Below, piece after piece: positions 7,661 through 12,558 of a stretch of DNA of 12,558 bases; the stretch's first letter is position 1, and every line of letters begins with the position of its first letter. Both the position numbers and the translations under genes were made by a program. Location of the stretch: NCBI GenBank assembly GCA_018623785.1, contig JAAZVD010000020.1, positions 1 through 12,558 on the forward strand. The letters run 5' to 3'. This DNA is from Bacteroidota bacterium. GTDB taxonomy: Bacteria; Bacteroidota; Rhodothermia; Rhodothermales; UBA10348. The notes beneath the pieces were generated by a model. It worked only from the letters and a program-made list of their open reading frames with translations, had not been told where the DNA came from and did not search any database.

Positions 7661-8536
7661 ATGTCCCCTTCGCGCTTTTCCATGACTGCACCCCTGAAGA
7701 GGGTGCTCGTCGCCCATGCCGGTGACTGCTTCCGCTCCCCGGCGTGGTTGGCAGCTAATTGGCAACCCTATGGCTTTCGATTCGAACCCCACTACGATGC
7801 TGCCTGTGCGGAATCTGATCGGTTCATCGGCATTTTGCGGGAGTTTGGAGCCAAGGTAGACATTCTTGAGGCCAACCTGTGCACAGGCATCGACAGTCTG
7901 TATGTCCATGACCCGGTCGTGACCTGTGGGCCAGGTTTCCTGCTTGGTCGCATGGGCAAAGCAGCCCGACGACCTGAGACGGAAGCCATGGAAACCATGT
8001 TGAATCAGCTGTCGATGGGATGCCAGTCCATTGCCGACGACAATGCCCTCCTCGAAGGCGGCGATGTGGTGTGGCTTCGACCGGAGTTGGTAGCCGTTGG
8101 CATCGGCTTCCGCACCAACCACGCAGGTGCTGATGCTCTGGCTGCTTTTTGTGGCGACACGGTCGACGAAGTCATCAGAGTGCCCCTTCCGTGGGATCAG
8201 GGTCCGTCAGACGTGCTGCACCTGATGTCTCTCGTTTCGCCCCTGAGCGAGGATTGCCTTCTCGTACACAGTCGGCTGATGCCGGTATTTTTCCGACAGC
8301 GATTAGAGCGGGAAGGGTTCAGGCTTCTGGAAGTGCCGATCGAGGAATACGACACGCTCGGCAGCAATGTATTGGCCCTCGATCAGGAAACCTGCCTTAT
8401 TGAGAGGAGCAACACCCGGACCGTCCGCATGCTCGCGGACGAGGGGTTCAACGTGTTGACCTACGAAGGCCGCAACATTTCACTGGCCGGATCCGGCGGA
8501 CCCACCTGCCTCACCCGCCCCCTCGTCCGCGGATAA
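7661..8536 (+). CDS. amidinotransferase/arginine deiminase-superfamily hydrolase (DDAH-like)
   Basis: This 291-residue protein belongs to the guanidino-group modifying enzyme superfamily (PF02274-type: dimethylarginine dimethylaminohydrolase, arginine deiminase, amidinotransferases). The five-bladed propeller landmarks are all present: YVHDPVV (81-87) with a substrate Asp, the LEGGDVVWL signature (131-139) with catalytic acidic residues, GFRTNHAG (149-156), DVLHLMS (184-190) with catalytic His187, GSNVLALD (234-241) and GGPTCLTRP (279-287) with nucleophile Cys283. All catalytic residues appear intact, so an active hydrolase or transferase acting on an arginine-like guanidinium through a Cys thiouronium intermediate is expected. 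The length suits DDAH-like proteins better than the roughly 410-residue arginine deiminases. No ornithine carbamoyltransferase or carbamate kinase is adjacent, arguing against the ADI fermentation pathway. MTAPLKRVLV (7682) is an alternative start. The 3' end overlaps lgt on the other strand by 57 bp. Confidence 0.85.
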   Translation: MSPSRFSMTAPLKRVLVAHAGDCFRSPAWLAANWQPYGFRFEPHYDAACAESDRFIGILREFGAKVDILEANLCTGIDSLYVHDPVVTCGPGFLLGRMGKAARRPETEAMETMLNQLSMGCQSIADDNALLEGGDVVWLRPELVAVGIGFRTNHAGADALAAFCGDTVDEVIRVPLPWDQGPSDVLHLMSLVSPLSEDCLLVHSRLMPVFFRQRLEREGFRLLEVPIEEYDTLGSNVLALDQETCLIERSNTRTVRMLADEGFNVLTYEGRNISLAGSGGPTCLTRPLVRG

Positions 8537-9439
8537 AGAAGCTTCTTCCCGGGCAGGCCAGGTCTTGACGACACCGATCACTCCCGCCAGAATCAGTACG
8601 AGCGCGATGAGTTCGGCCTGCGTAACTGTCTGGCCAAGGATTTCCATCGTGTTGTTGACCCTGATCTTCTCAATGAAAAAGCGCTCAGCCCCGTTGAAGA
8701 CCAAATAGACCCAGAAGAGCCATCCCGTCTGGTGCGCATGCTTGCGGAACGACCACAGCACACCAAAAATGACGATGGACATGAGGAATTCGTAGAGCGG
8801 CGTCGGATACACCGGGGTCATTGAAAGATCGATGCCCAGAATATTATTCGGGTAGGTCTCGGCCCAGAGCCACATCGGCAGCCAATCCGGTTTGGCCGCC
8901 ACGTCTGCAGCAATGCCCCAATCCCCGTCGCCCGCCAGATGACATCCGATGCGTCCGATGCCGTACGCAATCATGACTCCCGGCGCCATGGCATCGACAA
9001 CTGAACCCAGATCTAGGGCCTTTTTGCGTACATATCGCACGATCGCGTAGCTGCCCAGGATGAGTCCTCCGTAGAAGGTAAACCCGCCCGTACTGAAAAT
9101 CATGCTGGCCGGTGAGCGGAAGAACTGATCCAGGTTTTCGAGGATATGAAACAGGCGGGCACCCAGGAATCCGACCCCGACAGCCAGCATGGTAATCGTA
9201 CCCACCAGAAACGATGGGCTTACCGTTACCATGCGCTTGCGGCCCTTGTCTTTTTGCTCGGGGTCAGGAATCCGTACGCCGTTCAACTGGCCGATGGCGT
9301 ACATACGGTCAAATTCCTTTTGCAGCAGCCAAGCGGCCGTCATGGCGCCAAGAGCCACCATGAATCCGAAGGAATTGATCGGGAAGGGTAGACTGAAGCC
9401 GAGATAATCGGTAAGCAGATCGCTCAGACGGGGATACAT
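8480..9439 (-). CDS. lgt: prolipoprotein diacylglyceryl transferase
   Basis: This is an inner-membrane enzyme that transfers diacylglycerol from phosphatidylglycerol to the lipobox Cys of prolipoproteins, the first step of lipoprotein maturation. The 319-residue product has seven or so hydrophobic segments. Family landmarks are FLGARLFHIL (91-100) in the usual GGRLG position, STGGFTFYGGLILG (116-129), the Lgt signature region DAMAPGVMIAYGIGRIGCHL (149-168) followed by AGDGDWG, PTPLYEFLM (212-220), and NGAERFFIEKIRVN (249-262). Within the signature the usual Asn of GRIGN is Cys, a variant I recall from Bacteroidota. A polar loop of about 30 residues (41-72) separates the first two membrane segments. 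The start MYPRLSDLL lies 7 bp after the hisS stop; the longer open frame overlaps hisS and is not family-like. The last 20 residues (SADEGAGEAGGSAGSGQ) are low-complexity and encoded antisense to the convergent hydrolase gene. Confidence 0.93.
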   Translation of the reverse strand: MYPRLSDLLTDYLGFSLPFPINSFGFMVALGAMTAAWLLQKEFDRMYAIGQLNGVRIPDPEQKDKGRKRMVTVSPSFLVGTITMLAVGVGFLGARLFHILENLDQFFRSPASMIFSTGGFTFYGGLILGSYAIVRYVRKKALDLGSVVDAMAPGVMIAYGIGRIGCHLAGDGDWGIAADVAAKPDWLPMWLWAETYPNNILGIDLSMTPVYPTPLYEFLMSIVIFGVLWSFRKHAHQTGWLFWVYLVFNGAERFFIEKIRVNNTMEILGQTVTQAELIALVLILAGVIGVVKTWPAREEASLSADEGAGEAGGSAGSGQ

Positions 9440-9446
9440 CGGGACC

Positions 9447-10733
9447 TCATGCGTTGACGCTGGTAGCAATATCCTCGAGTCGGACAGGATGCTGTTCTCC
9501 CGTCTCCATATTCTTGAGTTGAACCGAGCCAGCGGCCAGTTCATCCTCACCTACGATGGCTACAAAACGGGCCTGCTGTCGATTCGCCTCGCGCATCTGA
9601 GCCTTCATGGACCGGCCTTTGAGATCGTAGGTCACTCTGAGTCCTGCCTGCCGAAGCCGCTCGCCCGCCCAAAACGCCCATGTTATGGCGGGGTCCCCGA
9701 GCGCAACAATGAACACATCTACATGTGGCGCAGCAGGCTGGGCTACCTCCTCGGCAGCGCATGCCAGGAGGATCCGCTCCATCCCGGCAGCGAACCCCAC
9801 AGCGGGAACGGCCTGCTTGGAACCAACCTCTTTGGATAGCAGGTCATACCGTCCTCCACCGGCAATGGAGCTTTGGGCCCCCAGAAGTGGACTTTCAAAT
9901 TCGAACGCTGTGCGGCTATAATAGTCCAGGCCGCGCACCAAGAAAGGGTCCTCCACAAAGTCGATACCCACGTCCGAGAGCAGCCCTTTGACCTGCTCGT
10001 GGTGCACCCGGCTTGCTTCGTCGATGAAATCCGACAGCAGCGGGGCCTTCTCGAGAAGGACTCGCTCTTTTTCGTTTTTCGTATCCAGGATACGCAGAGG
10101 ATTGGTTTCCAGTCGCTTCCGACTGATATCGGAGAGCTGATCGGCCAATGGTGTCAGATACTCCACAAGCGCTGCTTTGAATGCGGGGCGACTCTCCTCA
10201 TCGCCAAGCGAATTGAGGCGCAAGGTATACTGCTTCAGGCCCAACGCCTCCAGGATATTCCGGAGGGAGAGGATGACCTCCGCATCGGCACGAGCATCCT
10301 CCGCCCCGATAACCTCCAGACCAAACTGATGGAACTGGCGGTAGCGACCCTTCTGAGGGCGTTCGGCCCGGAAACAAGGGCCTACATAGTATAGACGCTG
10401 CGTTCCGCCCCGCTGTACCATGTTGTGCTGCAAGTAGGCCCGCATGACCGGGGCCGTCACTTCAGGCCGCATGACATAGTGCGTCGAGCCACGTTCGAAA
10501 GCAAACATCTCCTTCGTAACAATATCCGTCAACGCACCGATACCACGGGCAATGAGCTCGGTCGGCTCTAGAATGGGCGTCCTGATTTCTTCGGCGCCGA
10601 ACTGCAACATGACCGAATGCACCACTGCTTCAAGGTGCCGCCACGTCCGGGAAGGGGCAATCGTGTCCCCCCCAGCACTGTATTCGTCGGGAAGAATATC
10701 GAACGTTCCGGAGATGGATTTGAAGGTATTCAT
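9447..10733 (-). CDS. hisS: histidyl-tRNA synthetase
   Basis: This is a class IIa aminoacyl-tRNA synthetase charging tRNA-His. The 428-residue length is normal. Visible landmarks are the N-terminal GTFDILPDE (9-17), motif 1 area EEIRTPILEPTEL (48-60), histidine-binding RPEVTAP (89-95), motif 2 YVGPCFRAERPQKGRYRQFH (116-135), the HisRS-specific LVRGLDYYSRTAFEF (265-279), GGGRYD (292-297) and motif 3 GFAAGMERILL (313-323). The C-terminal anticodon-binding domain spans about 336-428. RPEGT is RPEVT here, a tolerated change in some lineages. The catalytic set argues for HisRS and not the HisZ regulator, which usually lacks the C-terminal domain. The ATG lies 3 bp after the ptsN stop, and lgt follows after 7 bp, so ptsN-hisS-lgt is probably one operon. 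Confidence 0.96.
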   Translation of the reverse strand: MNTFKSISGTFDILPDEYSAGGDTIAPSRTWRHLEAVVHSVMLQFGAEEIRTPILEPTELIARGIGALTDIVTKEMFAFERGSTHYVMRPEVTAPVMRAYLQHNMVQRGGTQRLYYVGPCFRAERPQKGRYRQFHQFGLEVIGAEDARADAEVILSLRNILEALGLKQYTLRLNSLGDEESRPAFKAALVEYLTPLADQLSDISRKRLETNPLRILDTKNEKERVLLEKAPLLSDFIDEASRVHHEQVKGLLSDVGIDFVEDPFLVRGLDYYSRTAFEFESPLLGAQSSIAGGGRYDLLSKEVGSKQAVPAVGFAAGMERILLACAAEEVAQPAAPHVDVFIVALGDPAITWAFWAGERLRQAGLRVTYDLKGRSMKAQMREANRQQARFVAIVGEDELAAGSVQLKNMETGEQHPVRLEDIATSVNA

Positions 10734-10736
10734 GGT

Positions 10737-11201
10737 CTAATTCAGCTGGGACTCGACCTCTTCAATAACGGAAAGTAGCTCTTCGGACGTAGTGGCAGCC
10801 AGTATGCGATCGCGCGTATCCTTTTGGTTCATCATCCGTGATATACGGCTCAGGATACGAACATGTTGACTCTTGGCGTCCTGTTTCCCCACCAGCAGGA
10901 AAACGATGCGCACAGGCTCGTTGTCGATGGACTCAAAGTCCACCGGATTCTTACACACAACCAATGCCGCCAGAATACCGTTCACGGCAGCCGTTTTGGC
11001 ATGCGGCAACCCCAACCCCTTTCCGACGCCTGTAGACATCGTTTTTTCCCGCTCGAATACGGCCTCGCGCATGGCGTCGGCATCCAAGACGCCCTTTCGG
11101 TCCGCAACAAGGTCGATGGCAGCATTGAGCAGGGATTCCTTGTCGGACACCTCTACCCCCACGGCAACGCTCGAAGGATCCAGGAGTCGGGTCAATTCCA
11201 T
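10737..11201 (-). CDS. ptsN: PTS EIIA-type phosphocarrier (PtsN-like)
   Basis: This is a cytoplasmic phosphocarrier domain of the fructose/mannitol/nitrogen EIIA family. The 154-residue product is a single EIIA-2 domain: MELTRLLDPSSVAVGVEVSD, a helix with AIDLVADRKG, FEREKTMSTGVGKGLGLPHA (49-68) carrying the phosphorylated His67, then FESIDNEPVRIVFLLVGKQD (89-108) and SRISRMMNQKDTRDRILAA. This matches PtsN/EIIANtr in length and motif order, with no EIIB or EIIC domain attached. A regulatory role (phosphorylation-state signalling to transporters, kinases or nitrogen/potassium control) is known for family members and inferred here. HPr and EI genes are not in the window, and the often adjacent hpf/raiA and rpoN genes are absent. 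MELTRLL is preferred over the longer frame to 11264, whose extra residues are not family-like. The first gene of a probable ptsN-hisS-lgt operon, it lies 182 bp after rluD. Confidence 0.88.
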   Translation of the reverse strand: MELTRLLDPSSVAVGVEVSDKESLLNAAIDLVADRKGVLDADAMREAVFEREKTMSTGVGKGLGLPHAKTAAVNGILAALVVCKNPVDFESIDNEPVRIVFLLVGKQDAKSQHVRILSRISRMMNQKDTRDRILAATTSEELLSVIEEVESQLN

Positions 11202-11357
11202 GCTGAATACCGGAAGACGTATCGTGGAGAGTGGGCGGGACAAAAAGTGACAGAGCGCATCCATGTCGGCACTGGATGTACCGCTCCTGTGGGTCGCAAT
11301 CTACCACGAATCATCCTTGGTGTTGCAAGCTTAACCGAAACCTCGTGTTCAACGGGG

Positions 11358-11378
11358 CCCTCGGAAGGCTTGCGAGGG
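11358..11378 (-). terminator. inverted repeat just downstream of rluD
   Basis: The perfect 6-bp arms CCCTCG (11358-11363) and CGAGGG (11373-11378) flank a 9-nt loop, starting 5 bases after the rluD stop on the minus strand. The position fits a transcription terminator or 3'-end-stabilising hairpin, but the bases that follow on the minus strand (CCCCGTTGAAC) contain no T run. The rest of the 11202-11383 gap must also hold any promoter for the ptsN-hisS-lgt operon. I see only a poor TTGCAA/TAGATT pair there with a 19-bp spacer. Confidence 0.35.
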
Positions 11379-11383
11379 ATGGG

Positions 11384-12505
11384 TCACATCCTGACAAGAT
11401 CCACGTTCCTCAGCCGATCCAGCACGAATTCCATGTCTTCGGGAAGTTCAGCCTCGAAATCCATCGCCTCTCCCGTCATGGGGTGGGTAAACCCGAGAGA
11501 GCGGGCATGCAGCGCCTGACGCGGCAGTGCCTTGAATAGATTCCCGTAGAATGCTCTCCGTTGCCCTTCGTCCCGCCCGTAACGGATTCGGTCTCCACCG
11601 TAGACAGGATCGCCGAAAATCGGATGCGCGATATAGGCGGCATGCACCCGAATCTGATGGGTACGTCCTGTCTCCAGACGAAATTCGGCTAATGCCGTAT
11701 ATCCGAAAGGCTCGATGACGTTATAGTGGGTAATGGCGTGCTTGCCCTTGCCTGACTCCACGGTTGCCATCTTGCGCCGATCCCGCACATCCCGGGCGAT
11801 ATCCGTCTCGATAGTCCCCGTTTCAGGATCAGGAATACCCCAAATGATGGCATTGTACCGCCTTCGCGTCGTTCGTGCAGCAAACTGCTTGGATAGTCCC
11901 GCATGTGCCCGATCGTGCTTGGCAACAACCAACAAGCCGCTCGTATCCTTGTCCAACCGGTGCACAATTCCTGGACGCAACACGGGATCTCCCTCGAAGC
12001 GGGGCGCCAGCGTAATCGTAGACAATCCCGCCATCGGCCCATCATCGTCCGAATCATCGTCTGAATCGTCGTCCGGATCCTGATTCCCGGCCGACTCCAC
12101 GAGAATCGGATCTGCACCAATATGATGCAGCACGGCATGCACCAGCGTTCCGGTTCGATGCCCGAAAGCCGGATGGACCACCATTCCCGCCGCCTTATTG
12201 ACTACCAACAGGTGCTCATCCTCGTAGCGAACATCCAACGGAATATCCTCAGGCAGGATATCCATGGGCGGCGGCTTCATTAAGGTGCATACGATGGCAT
12301 CGCCGGCCTGAACCACACGCGATGCCTTGGTACTGACTTCACCGTTGACAACGACCATGCCCTGCTTGATGCCCTTCTGCACCCGCGCCCGGGTGGCATT
12401 CAGCAGGAAGCCCGTCAGGTACACATCCAGACGCTCTCCCGCCTCGTACCCGCCGGGTACGTCAAAACGGAATTCTGTGGGTTGTTTATCCGGCTCACTG
12501 CTCAT
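11384..12505 (-). CDS. rluD: RluD/RluA-family 23S rRNA pseudouridine synthase with acidic insert
   Basis: This enzyme isomerises uridine to pseudouridine in 23S rRNA (positions 1911/1915/1917 for E. coli RluD). The 373-residue product has an N-terminal S4 RNA-binding domain (about 24-75, ERLDVYLTGFLLNATRARVQ and GMVVVNGEVSTKASRVVQAG). The catalytic domain contains LLVVNKAAGMVVHP (99-112), the catalytic motif GIVHRLDKDTSGLLVVAK (179-196) with Asp185, RRYNAIIWG (215-223), and ETGRTHQIRVH (278-288). Between residues about 140 and 160, ahead of the catalytic motif, is an acidic insert DPDDDSDDDSDDDG followed by a further stretch, which makes the protein longer than E. coli RluD (about 326 aa). 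The start MSSEPDK is the first ATG before the S4 domain. The frame stays open to the window edge without another obvious start. RluD versus another RluA paralogue cannot be fixed without comparison. Confidence 0.93.
   Translation of the reverse strand: MSSEPDKQPTEFRFDVPGGYEAGERLDVYLTGFLLNATRARVQKGIKQGMVVVNGEVSTKASRVVQAGDAIVCTLMKPPPMDILPEDIPLDVRYEDEHLLVVNKAAGMVVHPAFGHRTGTLVHAVLHHIGADPILVESAGNQDPDDDSDDDSDDDGPMAGLSTITLAPRFEGDPVLRPGIVHRLDKDTSGLLVVAKHDRAHAGLSKQFAARTTRRRYNAIIWGIPDPETGTIETDIARDVRDRRKMATVESGKGKHAITHYNVIEPFGYTALAEFRLETGRTHQIRVHAAYIAHPIFGDPVYGGDRIRYGRDEGQRRAFYGNLFKALPRQALHARSLGFTHPMTGEAMDFEAELPEDMEFVLDRLRNVDLVRM
12042..12077 (-). repeat. three 12-bp tandem repeats inside rluD encoding Asp/Ser
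   Basis: Three head-to-tail 12-bp units are seen on the plus strand: TCATCGTCCGAA, TCATCGTCTGAA and TCGTCGTCCGGA. On the coding strand they give S/P-D-D-D blocks, part of DPDDDSDDDSDDDG in RluD. Because a unit is exactly four codons, gain or loss of units by slippage would keep the frame. The units differ at one to three positions, so the array is not freshly expanded. Confidence 0.8.
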
Positions 12506-12558
12506 GCTGCAGTTTAGGGGTTGCGTGGTTGGAAGGCGATGTGGCGTCCGTGAAAAGC
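12495..12558 (-). CDS. possible C-terminal tail of a gene upstream of rluD (cut by window edge)
   Basis: A minus-strand frame enters from the right edge and reads LFTDATSPSNHATPKLQHEQ, then a TGA at 12497-12495, overlapping the rluD start by 11 bp. An overlapping stop/start is typical of operons, and lspA often sits here in front of rluD, where its C-terminus is variable and polar. But 20 residues without a motif cannot identify a gene, and the other two frames are also free of strong counter-evidence (one ends at a TAA 8 bases before the rluD ATG). Weak call, recorded so the edge is not taken as empty. Confidence 0.2.
   Translation of the reverse strand, partial: LFTDATSPSNHATPKLQHEQ

Noticed and set aside
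8536..8547. 12-bp palindrome AAGAAGCTTCTT immediately after the hydrolase stop
   Set aside because: It sits inside lgt codons for Glu-Glu-Ala-Ser and has no spacer for a stable hairpin; probably chance.
9440..9550. Longer lgt start inside hisS
   Set aside because: The added 37 residues are charged and not Lgt-like; MYPRLSDLL gives a tight 7-bp spacer and normal family length.
9873..10394. A plus-strand open frame (173 codons) opposite hisS
   Set aside because: Fully inside hisS, whose class II motifs fix the coding strand.
1..12558. CRISPR arrays, tRNA/rRNA genes, insertion sequences, attachment sites, toxin-antitoxin or defence genes
   Set aside because: Looked for on both strands; no repeat-spacer pattern, cloverleaf-like stretch, transposase motif, long terminal inverted repeat or defence-type domain was seen, and almost all sequence is accounted for by housekeeping or envelope genes.

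Overview
This is a compact stretch of bacterial chromosome of roughly 55-60% G+C by eye. It is almost fully coding, with no mobile element, CRISPR array, tRNA or rRNA that I can see. The gene content (LolA, a polytopic flippase-like protein, Lgt, and a stand-alone PTS EIIA) indicates a diderm bacterium. The style of HisA, HisS and Lgt and the scarcity of Shine-Dalgarno sequences suggest the Bacteroidota-Rhodothermota-Balneolota group. That placement is an impression from family knowledge and was not tested.

Left part (1-2406): the 5' end of a methionyl-tRNA synthetase gene (metG, minus strand) runs off the left edge. It is divergent from hisA (histidine biosynthesis), which is followed 22 bp later by a class V PLP-dependent aminotransferase-fold enzyme of unknown substrate.

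Centre-left (2407-6652, plus strand): after an inverted repeat comes a tight three-gene envelope cluster. It holds a LolA-type periplasmic lipoprotein carrier, a membrane protein of the lysylphosphatidylglycerol-synthase-TM/UPF0104 (flippase-like) family whose start overlaps the lolA stop, and an exported protein of about 809 residues. The last has the architecture of an M1 aminopeptidase plus HEAT-like repeats, but every catalytic motif I can align is replaced. It looks like a pseudo-peptidase and is the most interesting object here.

Centre (6653-8536): rlmB (23S rRNA Gm2251 methyltransferase, minus strand) is divergent from a gene for an amidinotransferase/arginine deiminase-superfamily hydrolase with an intact catalytic Cys/His/acidic set.

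Right part (8480-12558, minus strand): the genes read rluD, then a PtsN-like EIIA, then hisS, then lgt. The last three are separated by 3 and 7 bp, as in one transcript. The 3' end of lgt overlaps the convergent hydrolase gene by 57 bp, across the hydrolase's catalytic Cys codon. RluD carries an acidic insert encoded by a 12-bp tandem repeat. A fragment just upstream of rluD may be the tail of another gene.

Most of the window is housekeeping. I do not see a complete new defence or mobile system. The observations worth follow-up are the degenerate M1 protein in the LolA/flippase cluster, the antisense overlap at lgt, and the acidic repeat in RluD.
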